A stretch of 64,000 nt of DNA from Bacteroides sp. 224 (GCF_010500995.1 NZ_QVMK01000007.1:1-64000); one strand, 5' to 3'; shown: positions 38,351 to 47,564, counted from the stretch's first letter. Made by a program: numbers and translations. Notes: generated from the sequence alone by a model not told the origin.

Positions 38351-39925
38351 ATGGAAACACACTATTTGGAAACACTCGATTGGGGAATCCTGATCACTTA
38401 TTTTGTTATATTATTCGGAATCGGTATTTGGGCAGGCACTACCCGCAAGAAAGGAAGCAGCCTGTTTCTGGCCGAGAACTCTCTGAAGTGGCCAACCATT
38501 GGTTTCTCTATGTGGGGAACAAATGTGGGACCTTCCATGCTTATAGCCTCTGCCAGTGCAGGATTTACCACAGGCATTGTGTCGGGTAACTTTGCCTGGT
38601 ACGCGTTTGTATTTATCTTTCTGCTTGCATTCGTATTTGCCCCTCGCTATTTAGGTGCTAAGGTTATTACCCTCCCCGAGTTTATGGGTAAACGCTTCGG
38701 ACAATCTACCCGCAATATGCTGGCATGGTATACCATAGTTACCATTCTGATTTCCTGGTTAGCACTTACTTTATTCGCGGGGGGAATCTTAATCAAACAA
38801 ATTTTCGATATACCGATGTGGCAATCGGCGGTGATACTGCTGTTAATCTCTGCCTTCTTTACTATTCTTGGGGGATTGAAAGCAGTGGCCTATACCAATG
38901 TGTTCCAAATGTTACTATTGATATTTGTATCTCTCACCCTGACTATTGTTGGCTTAAATAAAGTGGGTGGCGTATCTGCTTTGTATGAGGCTGTTCCTCA
39001 AGACTATTGGAACCTTTTCCAACCCAATGATAATCCAGATTTTCCCTGGCTACCTATCTTGTTGGGTTATCCGGTGATGGGTGTTTGGTTTTGGTGTACC
39101 GATCAGTCGATGGTGCAACCGGTGCTGGCGGCAAAGAATCTGGAGCAAGGACAGTTGGGAGCGAACTTCACAGGATGGCTGAAAATACTGGATGTGCCTT
39201 TGTATATCCTTCCCGGTATCATCTGTTTGGCGCTTTATCCTACGCTTCAAAATCCCGATGAGGCTTATATGACGATGGTGACTAATCTCTTCCCTACAGG
39301 CATGGTCGGTTTGGTGATGGCGGTACTGACGGCGGCTTTAGTCAGCACCATTGGCTCAGCCTTAAATGCATTGAGCACCGTTTTCACGATGGATATCTAT
39401 GTGAAGCGCATTAATCCGGACGCTTGTCAAAGTCGTATTATTAAGACAGGACGTATGGTTACGGTGGCAGGGGCAGTGATCTCCATTCTGATAACCATTG
39501 CTATTGATAGCATTAAAGGGTTGAACCTGTTTAATGTATTCCAATCTGTATTAGGATTTATTGCCCCACCAATGGCGGCCGTATTCCTTTTAGGTGTGTT
39601 CTGGAAAAAGACAACGACACGTGCAGCTAATATGGCACTAACTTTGGGCACAGCATTCAGCCTGATAATAGGTGTGCTTTATCTTTGGGTGATACCTGCT
39701 GCTAAAGGATTTGATTTCTGGCCTCACTTTATGATGCTTTCGTTTCTTATTTTTGTGGTGATTGTGGCGGCGATGATCATTGTTAGTACTTTGGATAGAA
39801 AGGCTGAAAGCCAGGATACACTGGATTTCGGAGTGATAGTAAAACCAACAAAGCGAGTGGTAGTGTTGTGGGCGGCTCTAATTGTAGTAATGTTAGGGTT
39901 ATATTTGTTCTTTAATGGGTTTTGA
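38351..39925 (+). CDS. SSS-family sodium/sugar symporter
   Basis: A 524-residue membrane protein with about 14 hydrophobic segments and sodium:glucose-symporter-type motifs (SLFLAENSLKWPTIGFSMWGTNVGPS, TILGGLKAVAYTNVFQ, ALVSTIGSALNALSTVFTMDIY), the last being the SSS substrate-site region. Closer to sugar (SGLT-like) symporters than the copy at 23326. It ends the operon of GH31, methyltransferase and corrinoid protein, so import of a methylated monosaccharide released in the periplasm is the simplest reading. Confidence 0.9.
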   Translation: METHYLETLDWGILITYFVILFGIGIWAGTTRKKGSSLFLAENSLKWPTIGFSMWGTNVGPSMLIASASAGFTTGIVSGNFAWYAFVFIFLLAFVFAPRYLGAKVITLPEFMGKRFGQSTRNMLAWYTIVTILISWLALTLFAGGILIKQIFDIPMWQSAVILLLISAFFTILGGLKAVAYTNVFQMLLLIFVSLTLTIVGLNKVGGVSALYEAVPQDYWNLFQPNDNPDFPWLPILLGYPVMGVWFWCTDQSMVQPVLAAKNLEQGQLGANFTGWLKILDVPLYILPGIICLALYPTLQNPDEAYMTMVTNLFPTGMVGLVMAVLTAALVSTIGSALNALSTVFTMDIYVKRINPDACQSRIIKTGRMVTVAGAVISILITIAIDSIKGLNLFNVFQSVLGFIAPPMAAVFLLGVFWKKTTTRAANMALTLGTAFSLIIGVLYLWVIPAAKGFDFWPHFMMLSFLIFVVIVAAMIIVSTLDRKAESQDTLDFGVIVKPTKRVVVLWAALIVVMLGLYLFFNGF

Positions 39926-39943
39926 TAACTTTGCATAAAGTAC

Positions 39944-39995
39944 TTTACTTGGGAAAACGTTTAGCAGATAAAGGAAAACGTTTTCCCGGGTAAGT
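39944..39995. terminator. Bidirectional hairpin between convergent genes
   Basis: Sequence around GGGAAAACGTTT (39951-39962) pairs with AAAACGTTTTCCC (39975-39987) and flanking ACTT/AAGT. The motif GAAAACG repeats at 21-bp spacing (39953, 39974). It lies between the symporter stop and the mdh stop, fitting a two-way terminator. Confidence 0.55.
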
Positions 39996-40020
39996 CAACT
40001 ATACTTAATATTGGGTAGTT

Positions 40021-41022
40021 TTAATCTAAATTACTGTTTATTCCTTTCCATTCGCTGATTGGTGGGATAACCCCCGAACCGATTAACTCATCTCTTAATG
40101 CACAAAGATGCTTGTAGCTCTGATTCAGGGCATCTTGTTCCTCTTTTCTTCCATTGGGCTTTTTGTAATGTACGCCGGATTCATCTAAACTTGTTTCCAT
40201 AGCCATCATAATATGGTTGAAATCACCACCGGATACATATACGCCTACAGGCCACTCGAAGGATGGTCCACCCATAATTGCTCCTATCATCTCCAATGAA
40301 AGGAACGAAGGACTTTGAAACGAAGAGCGTCCTCTCAATTCTATAATTTTCTTCCCTCCCTGTATTACTCTCTCTTTGATGTTTTGCCATTCTTCGTTGG
40401 TAAGAGAGGGGGTTCCAATTAAGTCGCTCAATGGCTTTCCGTTTACACTTGCTGTAGAAGAAAACACGGCCATCTGTTCTCCATGTCCTCCATAAGTTCT
40501 GCACCGAGTTATTTTGTCAGGGTGAATATGAAAGTGTTTAGCCAGTTCGTTTCGCAACCGTGTACTATCTAAGGCTGCCAATGTAGATACTTGTGATGGC
40601 TTTAAGCCCGAATATAATAGAACTAACAGTCCGGTTATATCTGCCGGATTAAATATTACCACTACATGTTTCACGTCCGGGCAATATTGCTTAATGTCTT
40701 TACCGAATTGTATGGCTATCTCTGCGTTTCCTTTCAATAGGTCTTCGCGCGTCATGCCTTCTTTGCGGGCAGCACCTCCTGAGGTGATAACATATTTGCT
40801 ATCTTTCAAGGCTTCTTTTATATCACTCGTATAGGTAATAGTAACTCCTTTAAATCCGCATTGTAGCAGTTCTTCGGCAACACCTTCCAACCCTTTGGCA
40901 TAAGGGTCATATAAACAGATGTTGGAAGACAATTTCATAAGAATGGCAGATTGAGCCATATTGGATCCTATCATACCGGCGGCGCCGACTATCGTTAACT
41001 TTTCAGTTGTAAGAGTTTTCAT
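40021..41022 (-). CDS. mdh: Malate dehydrogenase
   Basis: About 333 residues from the start at 41022 (MKTLTTEKLTIVGAAGMIGSN), preferred over an ATG at 41058 because the nucleotide-binding strand begins there. Lactate/malate dehydrogenase family: NAD-binding GAAGMIGSNMA, catalytic loop with ITSGGAARKEGMTRE (the Arg pair for malate), NPAD, RLRNELA and YGGHGEQM with the catalytic His. Reversible malate/oxaloacetate conversion in central metabolism and in the fumarate branch used by Bacteroidales fermentation. No visible tie to the polysaccharide genes. Confidence 0.88.
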   Translation of the reverse strand: MKTLTTEKLTIVGAAGMIGSNMAQSAILMKLSSNICLYDPYAKGLEGVAEELLQCGFKGVTITYTSDIKEALKDSKYVITSGGAARKEGMTREDLLKGNAEIAIQFGKDIKQYCPDVKHVVVIFNPADITGLLVLLYSGLKPSQVSTLAALDSTRLRNELAKHFHIHPDKITRCRTYGGHGEQMAVFSSTASVNGKPLSDLIGTPSLTNEEWQNIKERVIQGGKKIIELRGRSSFQSPSFLSLEMIGAIMGGPSFEWPVGVYVSGGDFNHIMMAMETSLDESGVHYKKPNGRKEEQDALNQSYKHLCALRDELIGSGVIPPISEWKGINSNLD

Positions 41023-41095
41023 ATTTCGTTTTTTAATGTTGTATTCAATGAGAATCAACCTGTTAATAGTAATAATAGAACAAGGTGGAGCTTGA

Positions 41096-41129
41096 TTTGT
41101 TTATGGAATCTCAAAAATCACTACCTTTG
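41096..41129 (+). promoter_or_regulatory. Promoter with -33 and -7 boxes, radical SAM gene
   Basis: TTTG at 41096-41099 and TACCTTTG at 41122-41129, with a 22-bp spacer, match both Bacteroidota promoter elements. The -7 box ends 4 nt before the ATG at 41134, implying a leaderless or nearly leaderless mRNA. Confidence 0.6.
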
Positions 41130-41133
41130 CTTC

Positions 41134-42807
41134 ATGAAAACCCTCCTAACTACTCTTAATGCCAAATACATTCATACTTCTTTGGCTCTTCGTTGGTTGT
41201 ATGTAGCAAACCAGTCGCGTCATGATATTTGTTTTAAAGAATATTCTCTTAAAGAAAATACAACGACCATTCTTGAAGAATTACTTGCCACCCAATGCGA
41301 TATAATAGGATTAAGCGTTTACATTTGGAATGTAACCCGCATAGGAGAGATTATTCATTTATTCAAACAACGAAATCCCCAACTGATTATTATTGTCGGC
41401 GGACCTGAGGTAACGTACGAACCCGCGTATTTTCTGAATACCTGGCCTGTTGACTATGTTATAAGCGGAGAAGGAGAATTCGTACTTGGCGAACTGCTTG
41501 AAGCAATCGAACAGGGGAAAGAAGTACAGATAGATGGAGTGTCCTCGCGTAACTACATAAGTCCGGTAGTAGCCAAAGCAGATCTGGAGAAACTGGCCGA
41601 ACTCCCTTCGCCCTATATGCTGGAAGAAGATAAAGAAAGTATTTCTCATCGATTGGTGTACTTTGAAACTTCGCGTGGTTGTCCGTATCAATGTCAGTAT
41701 TGCCTTTCATCCCGTGAGAAAGGAGTGCGCTATTTCCCTAAAGACTATCTGTTTAAAAACCTTGCTTATCTGATTGAAGCAGGAGCCAAGCAGATTAAAT
41801 TCCTCGATCGAACCTTTAACCTCGATAAACAACATACCCGCGAAGTCTTTGATTTCCTTATACAGAATTACCGGGAAGGATTAAGCTGCCAGTTCGAAGT
41901 TTATGCAGATTTGCTAACCGATGAAGTGATCGACTACCTGAATACAAACTTGCCGGATAACTACTTCCGCTTTGAAATAGGTATTCAATCTACCTACGAA
42001 CCTACAAACGTAGCAGTGAAACGGAAGCAGAATTTTCCTTTATTGGCCGGCAACATAAAGAAGCTGATGGAGGGAGGAAAGATAACATTGCACCTCGATC
42101 TTATTGCAGGGCTGCCTTATGAAACATACGATCGCTTTGTGCGCTCCTTCAATGATGTTTTTGTATTGGGAGGAAAAGAAGTACAACTCGGTTTTCTGAA
42201 AATGCTCAGGGGAACTAACCTTCGCAAGGATGCTGCCCAATATGGGTACCGCTATAACGACGCCGCTCCTTATGAAATTCTGGACAATGCCGATATTTCT
42301 GCCGAGGAGCTGCACCGTATTCACGAAGCCGAACATGCCTTGGAGCGGTTTTGGAACAGTGGACGTTTCCCGAACACAATGCATAAAATCTTCCAAACAT
42401 ATTATAAAGGGCGCTACTTTGAGTTCTTTGATGAAGTGGCGAAACACTTTGCAATGCAACAATTCCCTCACAGGGGTTATCAGTTGGAAGATTTGTTTGC
42501 CACTCTGCACCAATTCCTATTATCCCGACAGATAAACTTGTTTGAAGAACTTCGAACGGATTATTATGGTAACTTCAGTATGCGACCTCCCGGATTCTGG
42601 GAAGACTCTTTGGATAAAACAACAAAGAAACGAGTATTACACCTAATTAGTGAAGATAAAGAGTTTCTGCGTGCCAATGGGCTAACACATCAGATGATTA
42701 GAAAGCAAACAGCTATTAATCTTTTGGAAGATAATAGCTATCTGCTGACAGTTTTTGTCAAAGATATAAAAGAAGTAAGGCGTATAGAAGTAATATATCA
42801 GTTCTAA
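41134..42807 (+). CDS. B12-binding-domain radical SAM protein (DUF4080 type)
   Basis: About 557 residues. A B12-binding-like Rossmann domain (about 1-150, with IIIVGGPEVTYEP and VDYVISGEGE) precedes a radical SAM core whose cluster motif is CPYQCQYC (CxxxCxxC), then a C-terminal region resembling DUF4080. Such proteins occur across Bacteroidota; their reaction is unknown, though the class often methylates or rearranges substrates. Start chosen at 41134 because MKTLLTTLNAKYIHTSLALRW is the conserved family opening and the promoter sits directly before it. The stop overlaps the convergent DUF3108 gene by 4 nt. Confidence 0.85.
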   Translation: MKTLLTTLNAKYIHTSLALRWLYVANQSRHDICFKEYSLKENTTTILEELLATQCDIIGLSVYIWNVTRIGEIIHLFKQRNPQLIIIVGGPEVTYEPAYFLNTWPVDYVISGEGEFVLGELLEAIEQGKEVQIDGVSSRNYISPVVAKADLEKLAELPSPYMLEEDKESISHRLVYFETSRGCPYQCQYCLSSREKGVRYFPKDYLFKNLAYLIEAGAKQIKFLDRTFNLDKQHTREVFDFLIQNYREGLSCQFEVYADLLTDEVIDYLNTNLPDNYFRFEIGIQSTYEPTNVAVKRKQNFPLLAGNIKKLMEGGKITLHLDLIAGLPYETYDRFVRSFNDVFVLGGKEVQLGFLKMLRGTNLRKDAAQYGYRYNDAAPYEILDNADISAEELHRIHEAEHALERFWNSGRFPNTMHKIFQTYYKGRYFEFFDEVAKHFAMQQFPHRGYQLEDLFATLHQFLLSRQINLFEELRTDYYGNFSMRPPGFWEDSLDKTTKKRVLHLISEDKEFLRANGLTHQMIRKQTAINLLEDNSYLLTVFVKDIKEVRRIEVIYQF

Positions 42808-43610
42808 TTTCGTAAACCGCTATAACTCTTTAAGATAACACGGGTAGAACCTAATTTCAGCTTAGAGTCAATCCGGATAGGAATCCTATTGGAATCATTG
42901 GTGATGAAAATCTTCATAGCTTCGTTTTTGTTCTGGAAGGTTGGATCGTTCAACATCATCACCAGTTTGATGCAATTGTATTCCTTGTTGTTATTGGCCG
43001 TGATTTTCTCCATCCCGTGATGTTCTATATCCAAACTTCCTTTCTTACTGCCTGCAAAGAAGGGGATGCTTACTTTATCTCCCTTTTTCAGGTTGTTGTA
43101 GTTCAGTGTTCGAACATAGTATATGATGCTTAGTACATCGTACATGCAATCTTTGGCTACATAAGTGGTGTCATACCGCAGTTTGCCATTTCGACGATTG
43201 ATGTTTCTTACCTTGGCTTCGTTTAGTGAATAAGTATAAGTAGCCCGCTCAATGGTGTGGTCTTTTCCTTCGTGGGCATCTTTGGTGTAGGCTAAAGGAA
43301 CCAATGCTTTGGTGGTGTAGGCATGAATGGTATCGGATACCGACATTACCTTTTGTGCAAGCCCCGAAGAATTGGCAATTAATGTTGCTTTGTAGGCTCC
43401 TTCTCCTTTGTATGTGGTGTTGGCCATGCTGATAGAAGAACTTCCTACCTTTGTATAGAGAAGGCCATATTTAAAATACATATCATAATTCAGCACCTCT
43501 CCTGCCTGAAAACTGTTAAAGCTAACTTCGCGTTGGGCATGCAGACCAATAAAGGGAAGTATGAACAGGCAGGTAAGGTTTAGAATTTTGCAGAGTTGAT
43601 TCATTGGCAT
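42804..43610 (-). CDS. DUF3108 periplasmic/outer-membrane-associated protein
   Basis: A 268-residue exported protein: signal peptide to about GLHAQ, then the beta-rich DUF3108 fold (EVLNYDMYFKYGLLYTKVG; DCMYDVLSIIYYVRTLNY; NRIPIRIDSKLKLGSTRVIL). Function of the family is not established; in Bacteroidota it lies beside envelope genes. The start at 43610 overlaps the stop of the barrel gene as TAATG, suggesting coupled translation; an ATG at 43604 is the alternative. Confidence 0.82.
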   Translation of the reverse strand: MPMNQLCKILNLTCLFILPFIGLHAQREVSFNSFQAGEVLNYDMYFKYGLLYTKVGSSSISMANTTYKGEGAYKATLIANSSGLAQKVMSVSDTIHAYTTKALVPLAYTKDAHEGKDHTIERATYTYSLNEAKVRNINRRNGKLRYDTTYVAKDCMYDVLSIIYYVRTLNYNNLKKGDKVSIPFFAGSKKGSLDIEHHGMEKITANNNKEYNCIKLVMMLNDPTFQNKNEAMKIFITNDSNRIPIRIDSKLKLGSTRVILKSYSGLRN

Positions 43611-44359
43611 TAAAGTCTGAATCCTACATGCATGTCAAAGCCGTATCGGTGAGGGGAAGCTGTTTTTTTATTAATTCCTACTAAGCTTTCTCCTTCAGAT
43701 TTAGGCAATTTTTTGATGTTAGCTAATCCATATTCTGCTCCAAATCCAACAAAGAAATGCTTTCCGACATTCAGCTCGGCAGCAAGTGCCAATCCGTAAT
43801 CGAATTTCTTCAAACCTTCTTTTCCAAAGGTTTTGTACTTGTGTTCAACTGGTTGTTTGTTCCAATACCGGTTAAATTCTCCTGTGGCTGATGGGTCAAG
43901 AGATGAAGCTGTTGCTTTTATATACGTTTTAGTATCTCCGGCTATACCATAAGCAACATAAGGACCAGCTCCAAAACTGGCACTCAATAAGTAATTGATT
44001 TCGAGCGTGTAAGTTGCTAATACCGGAACTTGAATGTATAAAGCTTCCATTTCATTGTCAATTGCAATACTGCCTGTTGAATATTCACTTACTTCTGAAA
44101 TGTCAGGATATTCTTTAGTGCCTTTTTTCTTGACGTCTTTTTGTACAGCTAAGAACGAAGAGCGGATGCTCCAATATTCGTTGATAAGAAAGTCAACCCC
44201 TACACCTAATCTAAATCCGGGCTTCATATCAAAGTCGTTACTCTTAGTGATACCATTGTATGCCATTCCGGCTTTTATATCAACATTAACTACTTGTTGA
44301 GCGTATGTTGTTATACTGGCAAAAGTTAAAAAAAAGAATGCTAAAATTTTTGCTTTCAT
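43610..44359 (-). CDS. Outer-membrane beta-barrel protein (PorT-like)
   Basis: A 249-residue exported protein with signal peptide (MKAKILAFFFLTFASITTYAQ) and the pattern of an 8-strand barrel: alternating aromatic strands such as FRLGVGVDFLINEYWSIRSSFLAVQ and a C-terminal YGFDMHVGFRL ending in an aromatic/Leu pair. It matches the outer-membrane barrel group that includes PorT-like proteins. A minus-strand -7 box lies at 44392-44399. Coupled to the DUF3108 gene. Confidence 0.8.
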   Translation of the reverse strand: MKAKILAFFFLTFASITTYAQQVVNVDIKAGMAYNGITKSNDFDMKPGFRLGVGVDFLINEYWSIRSSFLAVQKDVKKKGTKEYPDISEVSEYSTGSIAIDNEMEALYIQVPVLATYTLEINYLLSASFGAGPYVAYGIAGDTKTYIKATASSLDPSATGEFNRYWNKQPVEHKYKTFGKEGLKKFDYGLALAAELNVGKHFFVGFGAEYGLANIKKLPKSEGESLVGINKKTASPHRYGFDMHVGFRL

Positions 44360-44391
44360 AATGTGTTTTTGCTTTAGTGTTTCTTTGGGAA

Positions 44392-44399
44392 CAAAATTA
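44392..44399 (-). promoter_or_regulatory. -7 element of the barrel/DUF3108 operon
   Basis: CAAAATTA on the plus strand reads TAATTTTG on the minus strand, 33 nt upstream of the barrel gene start. Confidence 0.5.
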
Positions 44400-44435
44400 C
44401 AAATAATATTGAATAGAGAAAGGGACTTTTGTTAT

Positions 44436-45110
44436 TTATTTCCTCCTATAGCACCTTTCGAACCCACATATACCACAACTATATGGCATTTTCTTTACTT
44501 TACGGCCTATTCCAATCACTCCGCTTACCGACTTTATCGGCATCATTAAACTCGATTCTGTTAGTTCAATGCCGCAAGGGCGATCTACCGGAAACAGCGA
44601 AAATAGTTTTTTTTGCTCTGATACATGCCACTCGCAATACCCGGGGCTAAAGCGATTGGTGTGCAACCAGCCTTGAGAAGAAATTTCTTCTTGCAGTACC
44701 TTTTCCATATAATCGGCTGTTTTCTCGGCTAAGCAACTGCCCAAAGAATCTGCAATGTATTGCATCACGATGTCGTCTGTATCTTTTAAACAATCCATCC
44801 AGGCTTCGAACTCCTTTCCTGCGGTGGCGGCAAAGAAAACGAACTGCTCTGATCCTCGTAATTGGCGACTGATAATTTTTCCGATATCCAAAGTTACAGC
44901 CCCAACAGAAAGGGTGGTTGCTGTTAGTTCTCCTTTTGCAATGAAATAGCAACAGCGTGGAATGACAAAAGCCGCCAAGTGGTTTATAGCAGCTTTAACC
45001 ATTTCTGTGATTTCCTTTTCGGGAGTAACAGAACCGTATCCCATGACTTCGTAAACTTCCTCGGGTGTTAGATGGAGTTCATGGAAAGCAACATTATATG
45101 CTCGAATCAT
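44436..45110 (-). CDS. MetH activation-domain-like protein
   Basis: A 224-residue protein resembling the AdoMet-binding activation domain of B12-dependent methionine synthase (TLSVGAVTLDIGKIISRQLRGS; ADSLGSCLAEKTADYMEKVL; RFSPGYCEWHVSEQKKLF; SGVIGIGRK). Such stand-alone proteins accompany corrinoid methyltransferase sets. It ends with a Cys-rich tail CGICGFERC that could bind metal or a cluster. Its start overlaps the end of the URO-D methyltransferase gene by 17 nt, so the two are made together. Likely role: reactivation by reductive methylation of oxidised cobalamin on the corrinoid protein at 37578-38270; a general B12 role is possible. Confidence 0.8.
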   Translation of the reverse strand: MIRAYNVAFHELHLTPEEVYEVMGYGSVTPEKEITEMVKAAINHLAAFVIPRCCYFIAKGELTATTLSVGAVTLDIGKIISRQLRGSEQFVFFAATAGKEFEAWMDCLKDTDDIVMQYIADSLGSCLAEKTADYMEKVLQEEISSQGWLHTNRFSPGYCEWHVSEQKKLFSLFPVDRPCGIELTESSLMMPIKSVSGVIGIGRKVKKMPYSCGICGFERCYRRK

Positions 45111-46113
45111 TATATTCCTTTAAAGCCTGAAAGAAAGCATCGATGTTTTCGGGCGATACATGCGGAGGCGTGTCGCACCCACTCGACAATACAAAGTTTG
45201 GATAGTTTTCCATATCCTTTAATAGCTGTAGGGTATCTCGCTTAATGCTTTCGGGGGTACCTTGTTTAAACACACCCACCGGGTCGAGGTTACCCATTCC
45301 CCAAGCATCGGCTGGGATGTTGGTTATGGCTTGTGTCATGTCGATTTTGTTGCCGAAGTGGTATCCCATGGCTCCGGCGAAGACCATAGCAGGGGTGCAG
45401 TGTCCTGTATTTCCGCAGTTGTGAAGGATTACGGCAAAGTAATCATCCTGAACGGCTTCCACAATCTCTTTAATATAGATCGAAGAGTATTGTTGGCAGT
45501 CTTCGTTCGATAGCAGTCCTGCGGCGGGTTCGGCAATGACTACTCCGTTGACACCTGTTGCTTTCAGGGCTTTGCAATACTCCAATAGGAAGTCGGTGCA
45601 TTTGCGAAGTAATAAGTTGGCTGCATTTGGATCAATATAAATAAGCATCATGATTTCCGACATGTCGTATAAGCGCCCTGCAAGGGAGTAGGGACCGATA
45701 CAACCGGCTAAAACAGGCTTGTCGGTGATGGCTTCGGCGGCCAGTTGGTTGGCTTTGAGGTATTCGCCTACGCGTCCTTTATCTAAGTTGGGTACTTGCA
45801 GAGCTTCGATGGCGGCTTCATTATTTAAAAGACGTCCTGTAACGCTGGGTACTTCATGATCGGAGAATACAATTTCTGCACCAAAGGCTTCTGCCTCTAC
45901 GGTTAAGTCCATAATCACTGTGGCAGCGGCAGCGGGGTATCGTTTATCTAATGTTTCGATGGCTTTGGCATGTATAGTGCCGTTGGTAACAGCTTGGTAT
46001 ACAGTGTTACCATTCATCTCAATGCCCGGGTGGGTCATGATGGGGATGGCGATTCTCTTTCTGTCGGCAATGGTTTGCGCGATAAAGGAACGCATGTTTA
46101 TGAGCTCTTTCAT
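45094..46113 (-). CDS. URO-D-fold methylcorrinoid methyltransferase (MT II type)
   Basis: A 339-residue member of the URO-D superfamily of the MtaA/MtbA/CmuA kind. The Zn-thiolate ligands are present: H231-N-C233 in HNCGNTG and C313 in SSGCDTPPHVSPEN, the H-x-C...C arrangement of enzymes that move a methyl group from a corrinoid protein to a thiol or tetrahydrofolate. Contrast the protein at 36386, which has HLD at the matching site. In Bacteroidales without coenzyme M, tetrahydrofolate is the likely acceptor. Overlaps the MetH-activation-like gene by 17 nt. I see no cobalamin riboswitch upstream (46114-46181). Confidence 0.78.
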   Translation of the reverse strand: MKELINMRSFIAQTIADRKRIAIPIMTHPGIEMNGNTVYQAVTNGTIHAKAIETLDKRYPAAAATVIMDLTVEAEAFGAEIVFSDHEVPSVTGRLLNNEAAIEALQVPNLDKGRVGEYLKANQLAAEAITDKPVLAGCIGPYSLAGRLYDMSEIMMLIYIDPNAANLLLRKCTDFLLEYCKALKATGVNGVVIAEPAAGLLSNEDCQQYSSIYIKEIVEAVQDDYFAVILHNCGNTGHCTPAMVFAGAMGYHFGNKIDMTQAITNIPADAWGMGNLDPVGVFKQGTPESIKRDTLQLLKDMENYPNFVLSSGCDTPPHVSPENIDAFFQALKEYNDSSI

Positions 46114-46181
46114 ATTCTTCTTATTGGCTATACATTATATGTAATAAGGACGGATAAAAAGAGATATGTACTCATTATATC

Positions 46182-46264
46182 GTTTCAAACCGTCAAACAA
46201 GTTAATTGCCAGTAGCAAACTACGAGTTTGCCGGTAGCAAATTATCTGTTTGCCGGTTTGAAAC
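46182..46264. repeat. 22-bp periodic palindromic array R2 (4 units)
   Basis: Four 17-bp units (46182-46198, 46204-46220, 46226-46242, 46248-46264) with 5-bp spacers. The outer units are complementary (GTTTCAAACCG... and ...CGGTTTGAAAC), so the whole 83 bp can fold as one large hairpin or as small ones. Confidence 0.88.
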
Positions 46265-46328
46265 AAAAAGAGAGAAAGTTTCTCTGTGAGATTCTTTTTC
46301 TATAAAGAGTGAATCTTGGGCAGTAATC

Positions 46329-47300
46329 TTACTTCAATTCCCAAGCCAATGCGCTGGCACCAAGTACAGCTGCATCGGAATCTTTTAATTCAGAAACAAG
46401 CAATTTAGCTTTTCCTTTAAATATCTTGAGGATGTTTTCGTCGATAGCTTCCTGAATTGGTTTCATGATATAATCGCCGGATTTAGCCAGTCCTCCGAAA
46501 AGAATAATAGCTTCCGGGCAAGAGAAGGCGATGAAATCGGCAATAGCCTCGCCTAATATCTTTCCGGTAAATTTAAAGATATCTTGTGCCAAAACATCTC
46601 CTTTCACGGCTGCATCATATACATCTTTAGAAGTGATTTGATCGATAGGGATTTCTCTTAATAAAGAAGGTTCGGGGTGAGACTCCAAAACTTCGCGGGC
46701 AGTACGCGCTACTCCTGTAGCAGAACAGTAGGTTTCCAAACAGCCTTTACGACCGCAACCGCAGCTACGTCCGTTTTCGCGACGAATAATGGTGTGTCCT
46801 AATTCTCCGGCAAAACCATCATGACCATATACAATTTGACCATTGATAACAATACCACTACCAACGCCTGTACCCAAAGTAATCATGATAAAATCTTTCA
46901 TACCACGTGCAGCACCGTAAGTCATTTCTCCCACAGCGGCAGCATTGGCATCATTGGTAAGTGCGGTTGGCACTCCTAATTTTTCTTCGAAAAGAGCAGC
47001 CAATGGAATAACACCTTTCCAGGGTAAGTTGGGGGCAAATTCAATGGTTCCGTTGTAGTAGTTTCCATTAGGAGCACCTACACCGATGCCCTTGATTTTC
47101 TCTATGCCGCCTTGTGCAATAATCAATGGCAGAAGACTTTTGCATACATCATCTACGTAATCTTCTACTTTATCATAAGCCTGAGTTTTAACAGCTCCGC
47201 TTGAAATGATAGCTCCACGAGCATCTACAATTCCAAAAACGGTGTTAGTTCCACCTATGTCGATACCTACCACGTAAGGTTTTTCCATGTGTGAGTTCAT
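46329..47300 (-). CDS. ROK-family sugar kinase (glucokinase-like)
   Basis: A 323-residue ROK protein: ATP site DIGGTNTVFGIVD, APNLPWKG, NDANAAAVGE with the catalytic Asp, LGTGVGSGIVING, and the Zn motif CGCGRKGCLE with the ELGH Glu-His. Converts glucose, or a related hexose, to the 6-phosphate. Two start codons are close (47300 and 47288, MEKPYVVGIDIGG); the second fits the family better. Not obviously linked to the neighbouring methyltransferase genes, and no promoter box is clear. Confidence 0.86.
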   Translation of the reverse strand: MNSHMEKPYVVGIDIGGTNTVFGIVDARGAIISSGAVKTQAYDKVEDYVDDVCKSLLPLIIAQGGIEKIKGIGVGAPNGNYYNGTIEFAPNLPWKGVIPLAALFEEKLGVPTALTNDANAAAVGEMTYGAARGMKDFIMITLGTGVGSGIVINGQIVYGHDGFAGELGHTIIRRENGRSCGCGRKGCLETYCSATGVARTAREVLESHPEPSLLREIPIDQITSKDVYDAAVKGDVLAQDIFKFTGKILGEAIADFIAFSCPEAIILFGGLAKSGDYIMKPIQEAIDENILKIFKGKAKLLVSELKDSDAAVLGASALAWELK

Positions 47301-47564
47301 GTTAATAATTTGTTTTAAAAGGTTAGTTAATTAATTGTTCACCTCACAAATTACGTAAAGATGCATGAGTCTGCAAAATCTTTTTTCAAAAAACTTCACG
47401 CTCTTTGCAACTTTTCGTGTAAATAGTGCGTGTCTGGACGTGGAATGAATTAAAAAAAATCTTCTTTTCCGAAACCTTTTTCCTTAATAGCTGTTATTTA
47501 AGTTGTAATAGCAAGAAAAAAAGACTTGAATAACAATAATTTAACCACTTAACTGTTTTTTAAT

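Noticed and set aside
46114..46328. Cobalamin riboswitch upstream of the MT II gene
   Set aside because: No B12-box-like sequence; the region is filled by the 22-bp array. The GCCAGTAGC word belongs to the array.
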